Shown one piece after another: positions 14,946-23,988 of a DNA stretch of 64,000 bases. The translations under genes were made by a program, and so were the position numbers. The stretch lies in NCBI GenBank assembly GCA_020635205.1, contig JACKAE010000001.1:310001-374000 (forward strand), read 5' to 3'. The number at the start of each line of letters is the position of its first letter. The first letter of the stretch is position 1. The DNA comes from Ignavibacteria bacterium. Lineage in GTDB: Bacteria; Bacteroidota; Ignavibacteria; OLB7. A model generated the notes under the pieces. It was not told the DNA's origin and did no database searches. It saw nothing but the letters and a program-made list of their open reading frames with translations.

Positions 14946-17135
14946 TTAGCGGTGGCTTTCGATGCGAACACGAACGTTTTTAAATCCGGGAGTTCGGGAT
15001 TGGTTGTCCACGAACGTTGGAACGAGGATGTTTGCTTCCGGGTAGTACATCGCCGCTGAGCCGGGAGTGACATCGTAACGAGAAACACGGATGTTCTCCA
15101 TCTGACCTGTTTCTGATACTACTGTCACCCGTTCCCCATCACGCAATCCAAGCCGCTCAATGTCAGCACCACTCATCATGATTACGTCGCGTGAAGATTG
15201 ATTCCGATAGCGGTCGTGCTCTTCGTAGACAACGGTGTTGAATTGCCCCTCTGACCGGATTGTCATCAACATCAACTCTCGATCTCCATAATCGAAGTGT
15301 GGTGTCTCCACTGCAATGAACCGCGCGCGCCCATCCGGGAAGTTGAATCGTGGGTGGTGTCGCACTCGCCCTGCGACGTGAAACTCTTCTTTCGTCTCCC
15401 CAATTTGCCCGACATCTTCATATCCTGGCACAACTTGGGCTATCACCTGACGAACGTCGTTATGCTTTTTCAACGAAAGAAAATCAACTGGACCATCTGG
15501 GAGTAAACGCCCGGCAATGCTCGTCACAATGTCGGTTTCTGTTCGCAGCTTTCCCTTCGGCCCACGCATCCCTCCCTCGGAAAGTCGCACATAGCTGAAC
15601 ATGCTCTCCTGCGTTGTGGTTTGCAACTCTTCGTCCCGCGTGAATGTTGGAAGAATGATAACCTCACTGCCATCCCCTACCGGACGAGGAACCACGTGCC
15701 CTTGGTTGAGCTTTGTACTGACGTGAACTGTAGTGCCGATTCGGGAGAGAGCCTCTTCAGCATAGTGAAGTGCTGGATTCGAGGCGTAGAAATTCCCCCC
15801 CATCAAGAGAGCAAAGTCGACATCCCCGTTGTGCGCTGCGTGAATGCACTCCATCGAATCCATACCCTTCCAAGCAGGCACACTCAGTCCGTACAACTCC
15901 TCCATCCGTTTCAGGAAACCTTCCTTCAGTTCGGGTGTAAAGCCGACCGAGCCAATTCCCTGCACGTTTGAGTGACCTCGAATCGGCATCAAACCAGCCC
16001 CCTCTCTCCCAACCATTCCGCGGGCTAAAGCAAGGTTGGCAATCATTGCAACGTTGTCGCTCCCATGCTCGTGGTGAGTGATGCCCATCGCCCACATGAA
16101 GATGGCTCCCTTTGCCTCAACATACATTCTGGCTGCTTCCTCGATTATTGCGAGTGAAACTCCAGAAAGACGAGATAGTTCTTCGAGGGATAGCTCAGCG
16201 ACTTCTGCACGAAGGGCATCGAACCCATTTGTATATTGGGCAATGTATTCTTCGTCGAGCTTTCCTCGATCCACCACAATCTTCAGAACTGCCTTCAGAA
16301 ATGCAATGTCGCCGCCGATGCTTGGTTGGATGTAGAGATCATTGATTTTGGAACCGAAGAGAAGAGAATTAGGCTTCGATGGGATATTGAACCGGTCGAG
16401 TCCGGTTTCGCGCATCGGGTTGACGACAACAACTTTGCCTCCTCGCTTCCGAAGTTCTGCAAGTTCTGTGATAATGCGGGGATGATTGCTCGCTGGATTT
16501 GCACCTATCAACATCACGAAATCAGCCTTGTGCAGATCATCCAACACAACCGTTGCAGTTCCGCTTCCAACGCTTGCCCCAAGCCCAACACCACTCGCTT
16601 GATGGCAATAATAGGAGCAGTTGTGAACGTTGTTCGTTCCGTAAATGCGGGCAAGCAACTGAAGGAGAAATGCGGCCTCGTTACTACTGCGACCTGAAGA
16701 GTAGAAGAAAGAACGGCGCGGATCGGTACGACGCATTCCCCCTACAGCCTTATCCAGTGCCTCGTTCCAGTCGATTTGCCTGAAGTGTGTCTCGCCAGCT
16801 CGGAGAGCAATTGGATAGGAGATACGCCCCAAGTTTTCCAATTCGCGTGGAGTGAGTCGAGCAAGCTCTTCAACGGAGTGTCGATCAAAAAAATCTTCGG
16901 CAATTGGTGGCTGCATGTCGGCAGCCATTGCCTGCACGCTCTTCTTGCAGAACTCTGGGAAACTACCCGCTTCGTTCCGCATCCCCCCATCCTGACCTCC
17001 CATACCGTATGCACAGGTCTTGCAGGAGTTCTTCGAAAACATTCTCCGCCAGAATTCTATCGGCCCAGCCTTGAATGACTTTTCAAGACTGTACCAGATT
17101 GCAGCCCATCCACCACCGGAATTTACGCGTGACAT
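14946..17135 (-). CDS. Molybdopterin oxidoreductase, YdeP/FdhA-like
   Basis: This 729-residue protein is of the formate-dehydrogenase-alpha-like (YdeP) group. It opens with KTCAYGMGGQDGGMRNEAG and FCKKSVQAMAADMQ, characteristic of that group, and continues through NCSYYCHQASGVGL, the molybdopterin-binding core (VMLIGANPASNHPRI, VVVNPMRETGLDRF, GITHHEHGSDNV) and a C-terminal molydopterin dinucleotide-binding barrel (MTIRSEGQFNTVVYEEHDRYRN). These enzymes bind bis-MGD; the reaction of this branch is poorly defined, and true formate dehydrogenase activity should not be assumed. It has no Tat signal, so it is probably cytoplasmic. It begins 13 bases after the end of a TonB_C-domain gene and may be the last member of that transcript, though the functional link is obscure. 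No fdhD or Mo-cofactor gene is nearby. Confidence 0.9.
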   Translation of the reverse strand: MSRVNSGGGWAAIWYSLEKSFKAGPIEFWRRMFSKNSCKTCAYGMGGQDGGMRNEAGSFPEFCKKSVQAMAADMQPPIAEDFFDRHSVEELARLTPRELENLGRISYPIALRAGETHFRQIDWNEALDKAVGGMRRTDPRRSFFYSSGRSSNEAAFLLQLLARIYGTNNVHNCSYYCHQASGVGLGASVGSGTATVVLDDLHKADFVMLIGANPASNHPRIITELAELRKRGGKVVVVNPMRETGLDRFNIPSKPNSLLFGSKINDLYIQPSIGGDIAFLKAVLKIVVDRGKLDEEYIAQYTNGFDALRAEVAELSLEELSRLSGVSLAIIEEAARMYVEAKGAIFMWAMGITHHEHGSDNVAMIANLALARGMVGREGAGLMPIRGHSNVQGIGSVGFTPELKEGFLKRMEELYGLSVPAWKGMDSMECIHAAHNGDVDFALLMGGNFYASNPALHYAEEALSRIGTTVHVSTKLNQGHVVPRPVGDGSEVIILPTFTRDEELQTTTQESMFSYVRLSEGGMRGPKGKLRTETDIVTSIAGRLLPDGPVDFLSLKKHNDVRQVIAQVVPGYEDVGQIGETKEEFHVAGRVRHHPRFNFPDGRARFIAVETPHFDYGDRELMLMTIRSEGQFNTVVYEEHDRYRNQSSRDVIMMSGADIERLGLRDGERVTVVSETGQMENIRVSRYDVTPGSAAMYYPEANILVPTFVDNQSRTPGFKNVRVRIESHR

Positions 17136-17148
17136 CTGCCTATCCAGA

Positions 17149-18261
17149 TTATTTATTTCTCGGCTTTACTTTCAACTCCACAGTAATCCAGACTGGAATC
17201 GCCTTCCCATTCTGCATACCGGGTGTAAAGCTCGTGTTCTGCACTGCCTGCACTGCTGCATTTGCGAGTACCACGTTTGTCTCGTCTGGAGCCAGAACCT
17301 GCTTCACTCCCCCCTTCTCGTCGATCATCACCCGCAACTTTACTTCAGTGACTTTATCGACCGAGCCATTAAAGATGAAGTTCTTCTCCAGCTCTGCTTG
17401 GTCGAAAGATGGCTTCGTCACACTTCCAACCGCTTCAGAAGTTTCTTTCGGTGCTTCATCGGACGGCTTGGATGCTAAGCCGTGCGACATCGTAAAGTTG
17501 ACTGGAATCATCGTCCACATTGGGGCAGGCTCCCCCCCCTCAAGGCCGGGAGTAAATGGAGTTTTCTTAATTGCTTCCAGGGCAGCCGCGGCCAGAATCG
17601 GATCGGCCTCTCCAACCACTTCGGCCTCCACAACCTTGCCAGTCTCATCCACACGAACGCGAACCGTCACCGTCCCCTGCAACGACGACACCTTTGCTTC
17701 ATCTGGGTAGACAAGATTTTGCTGGAATGCTGTTCGATCCATCTCTGGAAGCGTTGCATCCCCTACGTAAGCCCAAGCGTCAGCATTTTCTTGCGCCGTG
17801 TCGGTTGAAGAACCGTCGTAAAGTGCTGTCCACTCATCTTCGGTTGTGAACTTCACCTCCATCATAATCGCCATGCTTACCGGCGCTCCGGCCAACGTTG
17901 CCGGCTGAAACTGGAACTGCTTCACTCCCTCAGTAGCAGCAACTGTGAAGATCGAATCGTCGCTCTTGCGAACGGTTACGCTCTCCACCCCACCGGTTGC
18001 CGCCACCATCACGTCAAGTTCTACAACGCCACTCTGTCCAGTAAGCAGTGCAATTTCTGGATAGTTAATTGTTGGACTACTCGGCTTAATTGTTGGTGGC
18101 TTTGTCTCGCCGTCAATCAAGTACTGCATGCCTATCGAGACAGAACCGCGAGTGGCTCCCCCCCCTGAATTGGCACTCTTCTCTTCCGATGCCTGAGAGA
18201 AGGCAAGCGAACTACAACAAACAAATGCTGCAGCAACGATGAGGAAACGATATCTGTACAT
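17149..18261 (-). CDS. Secreted protein with three TonB C-terminal domains (1)
   Basis: This 370-residue protein has a signal peptide (RFLIVAAAFVCCSSLAFSQA) and three tandem TonB_C-like units at about residues 68-150, 180-260 and 285-368. Each has the pattern GxVxLxVxVDxxGxVxxVxV...ANAAVxAVxxTxFTPGxxNGxxxPxWxxVPVxF. It lacks the N-terminal membrane anchor and Pro-rich spacer of true TonB, so it cannot span the periplasm or be energised directly by ExbBD. The third unit has lost the usual YPxxA entry. The two upstream neighbours are built the same way. The function is unknown; binding to the periplasmic face of outer-membrane proteins or to peptidoglycan is an inference from the domain. Confidence 0.8.
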   Translation of the reverse strand: MYRYRFLIVAAAFVCCSSLAFSQASEEKSANSGGGATRGSVSIGMQYLIDGETKPPTIKPSSPTINYPEIALLTGQSGVVELDVMVAATGGVESVTVRKSDDSIFTVAATEGVKQFQFQPATLAGAPVSMAIMMEVKFTTEDEWTALYDGSSTDTAQENADAWAYVGDATLPEMDRTAFQQNLVYPDEAKVSSLQGTVTVRVRVDETGKVVEAEVVGEADPILAAAALEAIKKTPFTPGLEGGEPAPMWTMIPVNFTMSHGLASKPSDEAPKETSEAVGSVTKPSFDQAELEKNFIFNGSVDKVTEVKLRVMIDEKGGVKQVLAPDETNVVLANAAVQAVQNTSFTPGMQNGKAIPVWITVELKVKPRNK

Positions 18262-18322
18262 GGTGCTCTATCTGAATAATATGAGTGGTTAGCAAATTGA
18301 GAAATATAGTCTGTTCAATTGA

Positions 18323-19480
18323 TTATTCCGCAACCTTGATGTGAATTGGAATTGTCAGGCTCATCTCAATTGGATAACCATTTTGTATCGCAGGGGTAAA
18401 CGTAGTCTTTAAAACTGCGGCTACTGCCGCATCGTTAAAAATCGATTGTGAGCTTCTGGTTACGGTAGCACTTAAGACAGTGCCATCTTTGCCGATGGTG
18501 GCTTTTACATAAACTGTCCCCTGAATATCCTTTTCCTTCGCTTCTTTTGGATAGACAAGGTTGCCAAGCAACTCAGATTCGCTATACCGTGGAAGAGTTA
18601 CATCAGGTACAAATGTGGGAGATGTCTCCACTTCTTCTACTTCCGGTTTCACCTCTTCCACCTTCATATCTGGATTCCCCTCACTATCAAACTTGAACGT
18701 AAAGCGAAGTTGAATGGTTCCAATTATTGATATTCCATTGCTGACTGCCGGGGTAAACTTGATCGAGTGCAGAGCTTTCAGCACCGCTTCGTCAAACAGG
18801 TTATTGGTACTCTCCACAACCCGTACGTGGAGTGCTCGCCCATCAGGATTTACCTCAGCACTCACCATCACCTCTCCTTCGATATTGCTTTCCTTGGCGA
18901 GTACAGGATAGGCAAGCTGAGTAGCCAACTCCACAGCATCATACTCCACTGGCGAGATGAGAATATCAGGATTGCGCATCCCCTCCTCTTTCCTGTAGAG
19001 GATATCGGGAGCAGCCACTGGCTCTTGAGGAGTCGTCACCTTCCGCTCCAGCGAAAAGCGCACTTCTGCTATCATCCACATCTCCGCTGGCAACCCACTA
19101 ATTTTTCCCGGTTGGAACGTTGTCTTCCTCAACCCATCAACGGCAGCGTTGAGCAATCTCGAATCCCCACCATCTTCCAATACCTGCGTTTGCTGAACAA
19201 CACCTTTGGTATCGAAGAATACTTTCAGGCGAATCTTTCCCTGCACACCCTCTTCTTGCGCACTCTCTGGGTACTCGATTCCTCTGGTTCCCAACACCTC
19301 AGCAGGAGGTATAACAATAACATCGGAGGATGGTGGGGCAGACGGCTTCAAGGTTAGGCTAATAATGGGTTTGAGGTCGAGATCCGAGCCACTTTGGGCA
19401 TAGCCAGGCCTTACTCCCAGAAACAATGCAACAACCAGAAGGAGAATATATGCTCGTAGCTTTATCGTATCAATGTTCAT
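18323..19480 (-). CDS. Secreted protein with three TonB C-terminal domains (2)
   Basis: This 385-residue paralogue of its neighbours has a signal sequence (LRAYILLLVVALFLGVRPGYAQ) followed by three TonB_C units. The units begin at YPESAQEEGVQGKIRLKV (about 75), YPVLAKESNIEGEVMVSAEV (about 190) and YPKEAKEKDIQGTVYVKATI (about 305), and each closes with FxPGxxxGxP-like motifs. Spacers between units are acidic (EVKPEVEEVETSP). It has no membrane anchor beyond the signal peptide. It sits 61 bases upstream of paralogue 1 and 97 downstream of paralogue 3, so the three may be co-transcribed. No binding partner can be named from sequence. Confidence 0.82.
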   Translation of the reverse strand: MNIDTIKLRAYILLLVVALFLGVRPGYAQSGSDLDLKPIISLTLKPSAPPSSDVIVIPPAEVLGTRGIEYPESAQEEGVQGKIRLKVFFDTKGVVQQTQVLEDGGDSRLLNAAVDGLRKTTFQPGKISGLPAEMWMIAEVRFSLERKVTTPQEPVAAPDILYRKEEGMRNPDILISPVEYDAVELATQLAYPVLAKESNIEGEVMVSAEVNPDGRALHVRVVESTNNLFDEAVLKALHSIKFTPAVSNGISIIGTIQLRFTFKFDSEGNPDMKVEEVKPEVEEVETSPTFVPDVTLPRYSESELLGNLVYPKEAKEKDIQGTVYVKATIGKDGTVLSATVTRSSQSIFNDAAVAAVLKTTFTPAIQNGYPIEMSLTIPIHIKVAE

Positions 19481-19577
19481 AGTGGTGTAGTTCTTTATAT
19501 GTGCGTGTTTACTCTATTGACTGATGTACTGACCGAAGCCTTCTCCCTCACTGTCACAAGCAACTTCACACGACTCT

Positions 19578-20363
19578 TCAAGGCGTCAGTGTAAAACGAA
19601 TTGGAACTGTTATGCTCATATTAACAGGTTCACCCTTTACTACTGCTGGCGAAAACTCTGTTTGGCGCACGGCATTCAGTGCTGCTTCTTCAAACATCTC
19701 AGCATTGGTTCCCCTACGGGAGACCACCTTTATGTTACGAAGATTCCCTTCCTTGTCGACAGCAACCTTAATATAGAGAGTCGCCTCTAAGCCCTTTGCT
19801 TCCGCTTCAGGTGGATATTGTAGATAAGAAGCAAGCTCATTCATGTTATAGAGAGGAGGAGTGGCCTCCGGGACAAACTCAGGAAAATCGTTGCGCTCCT
19901 CACTCTCTTTTGAGGGAGATGCCTCCGCCTGCTGAAGTGTCTCGATACGGAAATCAATCTCTGCAACAGCCCACATCGTTGCGCTCGCTCCATCGATCTT
20001 CCCCGGATTGAACCTCATCTTTTCCAAACCACTCACTGCTGCGTAGAGTAGTCCCCTGTTTACAGTAGTGTCCATCGATTCGATCTGCAAGATCTCACCA
20101 GCCTTATCTAACAGAACTCTCAGGCGGACCAGACCTTCAATTCCTTCCTGCACGGCATCTGCCGGATAGGCTATGCTCAACGGAGGCTCAGGAGAGGGAA
20201 GAACAACCTTCTTCGGATCAGCATCCGTTTCAGCAGAGCTAACCGAAGGCTGGGCAAACATTTGTTGAAATTGTCCGAGAAGAATAATGACAAGCAGGCC
20301 AAAGAGAGAGAGGATGCGTTGATATCTGGTAGTGTTCATTGGATAGAATGAATTGTTTTGCAC
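19578..20363 (-). CDS. Secreted protein with two TonB C-terminal domains (3)
   Basis: This 261-residue protein has a hydrophobic signal (ILSLFGLLVIILLGQFQQMFAQ) and two TonB_C units, YPADAVQEGIEGLVRLRV (about 60-140) and YPPEAEAKGLEATLYIKV (about 180-260), separated by an acidic linker. It is the shortest of the three paralogues and first in the row. The ATG at 20339 (MNTTRYQ) is an equally good or better start. The TonB box-binding fold is recognisable from the VxVDKEGNLRNIKVV...EEAALNAVRQTEFSPA pattern. The role is unknown, as for its neighbours. Confidence 0.8.
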   Translation of the reverse strand: MQNNSFYPMNTTRYQRILSLFGLLVIILLGQFQQMFAQPSVSSAETDADPKKVVLPSPEPPLSIAYPADAVQEGIEGLVRLRVLLDKAGEILQIESMDTTVNRGLLYAAVSGLEKMRFNPGKIDGASATMWAVAEIDFRIETLQQAEASPSKESEERNDFPEFVPEATPPLYNMNELASYLQYPPEAEAKGLEATLYIKVAVDKEGNLRNIKVVSRRGTNAEMFEEAALNAVRQTEFSPAVVKGEPVNMSITVPIRFTLTP

Positions 20364-20861
20364 TATGAGATATTTCTCTAAGATATTGATAGTTATCTGC
20401 TATAACAATCTCTATAACTGTACGAGAGAGAGCGACTATGCCAAATCTAATGGATGACGGCATTCCTGTGAGACTCTACTTCTTATATCTGTGAATATCC
20501 TGCCCGATCCGCGTCACCTGTGTACCATCGCCAGCCAGAGATGATTACTCGATGAAATCGTACACAGATCGGACGGATTAAGGCGAATGAATACTGATCT
20601 ATAGTCGTCGCCATCTACTGTGAGAGAGATCAGTTATCAGAAATTCTGAATCTCACTGGCACAACCAAGCTCATCGTATCGTATCCTTTTGCCCACATCC
20701 ATGCCCTCCAATTGCTATAAGGTTTTTATCCCCTACGGTTGAACTCTATGAACTCTTCTCTCTATACACTCTATAAACTCACATAACCTTTATTCAACCC
20801 CTTGTTGCATTTCCCTAAACCTATCGTCACCATGCGGGGCGCAAAAGGGCTTACGGTTTTG
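20364..20861. other. Intergenic stretch of about 500 bases
   Basis: This spacer lies between the divergent TonB_C gene row and the TPR operon. It holds an inverted repeat CTGTGTAC/GTACACAG (20518-20525 and 20560-20567) with a 34-base loop. I see no gene or RNA in it. Confidence 0.6.
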
Positions 20862-20869
20862 TATCTTTG
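20862..20869 (+). promoter_or_regulatory. -7 element TATCTTTG upstream of the TPR operon
   Basis: A perfect match to the FCB -7 consensus TAnnTTTG, but no clear TTTG at the -33 spacing. Transcription would start near 20876, almost at the ATG at 20879. Confidence 0.45.
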
Positions 20870-20878
20870 CAGCCAAAC

Positions 20879-23800
20879 ATGATTCGTTGTACCAGTCTTC
20901 AGCACCATAAACATCCGATAGTTATCAAGACGCTCTCTGTGGTAAAGAAAAGGGGACTTTGCATCTTCACGCTTCTACTGTTTCCGCTCTGCCTCGTGGC
21001 ACAGCCTCGCACCGAAGAGAACCGGTCGTTGCAGGAAGGGACGCGCGAGGCAACCATTCTGATTGAACGAGGAGAATATCTGCTCGCCATCGAGCATCTA
21101 AATCGCCTGATTGACTCAGCCGCTCCCGGAGATAATTTCTCCTCTCCACTCTTCCTTCTCACCGAAGCAAATGCCGAGGTTGACCGGAACTACCCGGCTC
21201 TCGACGCCGCCAGACGGTTTCTTCTCCTCTACCCGAACGACCCTCGTGCCGGTGAGGTAATGTACCGACGTGGCATCACTGCCTGGCGGGAAAACAACCG
21301 GGCCGAAGCCCGGAACTCGTTTGCAGAAATCATCCGGCTGAAAGGGGATCGCGAAGACGAGGCCTACTACTGGCTTGCCCGCATGGCGGCTGAGGAGGAT
21401 AGCTTGAATTTAGCTGAAAAGCTGGCCGACCGCTCACTTGAAGATAACCCTCACGAGTTCACCGACGATGCACTGTATCTCTCTGCCTGGATCAAAGAGG
21501 GGCGTGGAGAATATCAGGAGGCAGGAGAACTCTACCGTCAGTTAGTAGAAAATTATCCTGAGAGTGACTTAGCACTCGACGCACAGTTGCGCCTCGGCGT
21601 TAACCAAGCACGTGGTGGATATCACGAGTCGGCTCTGACTCTCTTCTCCAGCTTAACCCCGCGAACAGATCGTCAACGCGAAGAGCTTCTCTTCTACGAA
21701 GCTGAATCGAACGCAGCACTCGGTAGACATGAGAAGGCCATTAACCTCTACACAGAATTCCTCCGCACGTTCCCTCAAAGCGAGCGGGTTCGTTCGGTGC
21801 GCTACGGTCTTGGGTGGTCAGAACTGCAATCCCACCGCTATACTAATGCCATCGCAACGTTTCAGACCTTGACGAAGGGAAATGATTCGTTGGCCGCAGC
21901 GGCTCTCTACCAAATCGGCGCAATTCAGGTTACCCGAGGCGACACTGCAGCAGCAATGGCCTCACTCCACGAACTTGTCTGGCGACTCCCCTACGAATCT
22001 TTCAGCGACAACGCATACAACGTTCTCGGACGCATTCACTACCGCCGTAGGAACTACGACTCTGCTCGCCGCTACCTGATGATTACCGCACGCCAGTTCC
22101 CGGAGAGTGATGTCCGCATCGAAGCCTTCCACTTGTTGGGTGAATCGTATGCCGCCCTTCGTCAGTTCGACAACGCACAGTATTCGTTCTCGCGCGTTGT
22201 GAAACTTGGGGATAGCACCGACCCGTTAGTTAGCCACGCACTCTACCGCGAAGGGGTGATGCTCTACTATGTCGGACGCTTCAACAGCGCAATCGACCGA
22301 CTTCGCACATACGTTTCCCACTATCCAGATGGAGAGGATATCGACGAAGCCACCTTCTGGCTTGCCGAGGCACTCTATCAAGATGGCACAATCGACGAGG
22401 CAGAAAAGTTCTACAGCGAGGTGGTGGGCAATTGGCCAAAATCACGATACCGAGCAGAGGCGATGTATGGCGTTGCCTGGACAGAGTTTCGGCAGAAGAA
22501 GTTCCGTGAGTCGATTACATCTTTCCAGAAATTTATTGACACCTATCCAGATGACGATAACGTGGTAGAGGCTATCATCCGGATGGCCGACGCCTACCGC
22601 TTCCTGCGAGAATACGACAAAGCAATTGCCACATACGAGTCGGTTGGGGGGAAAGCTGGGTCGGGAACGCGCGCAGAGGAGGCGCGGGTAAGACTTGCCG
22701 AGGCATTCGTGGAAATGCGCGATTATCCACGTGCAGTAGAAACCTATCGCGACCTCGTGAAGCGCTATCCAAAATCTAATCGCGTTGACGACTACGCCTA
22801 TGCTATTGGAGCAACGTGGTATCGAGGAGGGAACGACTCCTTAACAATCATCGAACTGGAACGATTTCTGAGAGAGTATCCCGAGAGTGAATACCGTCCG
22901 AACGCATACTTCACGTTGGGTGATGCGTGGTATAACTTAGGTGAATACGAGACAGCACTTGGCTGGTATCGCATGGTTCTCGACCAATATCCGAACAGTC
23001 CTATTGTTGTCGACGCAATTGAAGGACTTCGCTACGCACTTGAGTCGATGGAACGAGGCCCCGAGGCAGTGGAGATTATCAGCACCTTTGTTGAACAAAA
23101 CCCGAGCCGACTTGCTGCCGACTCTATCACGTTTAAGAAAGGAGTAATCTGGTTCGACAATGGTGAATACGCGAAGGCCGACTCAATCTTCCGCAAACTG
23201 ATTGCTGACTATCCTGAGAGTCCGCTGGTGGCCGATGCGTGGTATCAGGTTGGCAAAGGAATGGAGTATTCTGGAGATGTCTCTGAAGCGATTGCAACCT
23301 ACGAAAAGGTTGTCAGCACCTACAGCTCGAGTAATGCCGCACTTCTCTCCTTAATTGCCATGGCTGAACTTCGGATGTTTGAAGAGGACTATGAGAAAGC
23401 ACGGGGTGATTTCCTTCTGTTTACCCAACGTTTTGGTGAGTCGGAGTATATCAACCAAGCACGGTACGGAGCTGGAAAAGCAAGCCTCGTACTTGGTGAC
23501 ACCCTTACGGCAATCGAGCAATTCCGGCTGATTATCGACTCCTTAGCTTCAGAAGATGGAACTGACCTCTTCGTTGATCGAAGCAGAATCTCACTATCGG
23601 AAATCTACTGGATGCAGGATAGTACCGACTTAGCTCTGGAAGTTCTTGCATCGGTAACCTCTCGGCGTCGGGACTATGCCGCGGCTGAAGCACTCCTGTT
23701 GCGAGGCAAAATTCTTAGGAGTGTCAACGACCTCTCCGGGGCCTTGGCCGACTTACGCCGCCTAACTGAAGAGTTTACAGACTATCCTGAGTACACAGAG

Positions 23801-23953
23801 CCGGGGTTACTTGAGCTTGGAAGCCTCTACGAAGAGTTAACGAACACAGCAGAGGCAATAACTACCTACCAATTGCTAATCGATACGACTGAGGATGAAA
23901 CGCTGAGGAAAGAGGCCGAAGCACGTATTGCCCAACTGAAACGTAGGCGATAA
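20879..23953 (+). CDS. Large periplasmic TPR-repeat protein
   Basis: This is a 1024-residue (from ATG 20879) exported protein made almost wholly of tetratricopeptide repeats from about residue 50 to the end. Examples are AYYWLARMAAEEDSLNLAEKLADRSLEDNP, AMYGVAWTEFRQKKFRESITSFQKFIDTYPDD and AYFTLGDAWYNLGEYETALGWYRMVLDQYPNS; the YPxSxxxxxA spacing matches YbgF/BamD-like TPRs. The signal is GLCIFTLLLFPLCLVAQ. A GTG at 20939 would place it right behind a short basic start (VKKRG) and may be the true start, because a promoter element at 20862-20869 leaves little leader for the upstream ATG. Further genes of the run encode a beta-barrel, ExbB, ExbD and a TonB-like protein. This suggests an envelope scaffold working with a proton-driven motor, as YbgF does in Tol-Pal. 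Confidence 0.85.
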   Translation: MIRCTSLQHHKHPIVIKTLSVVKKRGLCIFTLLLFPLCLVAQPRTEENRSLQEGTREATILIERGEYLLAIEHLNRLIDSAAPGDNFSSPLFLLTEANAEVDRNYPALDAARRFLLLYPNDPRAGEVMYRRGITAWRENNRAEARNSFAEIIRLKGDREDEAYYWLARMAAEEDSLNLAEKLADRSLEDNPHEFTDDALYLSAWIKEGRGEYQEAGELYRQLVENYPESDLALDAQLRLGVNQARGGYHESALTLFSSLTPRTDRQREELLFYEAESNAALGRHEKAINLYTEFLRTFPQSERVRSVRYGLGWSELQSHRYTNAIATFQTLTKGNDSLAAAALYQIGAIQVTRGDTAAAMASLHELVWRLPYESFSDNAYNVLGRIHYRRRNYDSARRYLMITARQFPESDVRIEAFHLLGESYAALRQFDNAQYSFSRVVKLGDSTDPLVSHALYREGVMLYYVGRFNSAIDRLRTYVSHYPDGEDIDEATFWLAEALYQDGTIDEAEKFYSEVVGNWPKSRYRAEAMYGVAWTEFRQKKFRESITSFQKFIDTYPDDDNVVEAIIRMADAYRFLREYDKAIATYESVGGKAGSGTRAEEARVRLAEAFVEMRDYPRAVETYRDLVKRYPKSNRVDDYAYAIGATWYRGGNDSLTIIELERFLREYPESEYRPNAYFTLGDAWYNLGEYETALGWYRMVLDQYPNSPIVVDAIEGLRYALESMERGPEAVEIISTFVEQNPSRLAADSITFKKGVIWFDNGEYAKADSIFRKLIADYPESPLVADAWYQVGKGMEYSGDVSEAIATYEKVVSTYSSSNAALLSLIAMAELRMFEEDYEKARGDFLLFTQRFGESEYINQARYGAGKASLVLGDTLTAIEQFRLIIDSLASEDGTDLFVDRSRISLSEIYWMQDSTDLALEVLASVTSRRRDYAAAEALLLRGKILRSVNDLSGALADLRRLTEEFTDYPEYTEPGLLELGSLYEELTNTAEAITTYQLLIDTTEDETLRKEAEARIAQLKRRR

Positions 23954-23988
23954 GCTCCCCTAATGCGCAGAAGAATATAGAATCAAGA

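Noticed and set aside
14946..17135. Formate dehydrogenase as the specific call
   Set aside because: The sequence belongs to the YdeP-like branch, and no fdhD, iron-sulfur or membrane subunit gene is adjacent, so formate as substrate is not supported.
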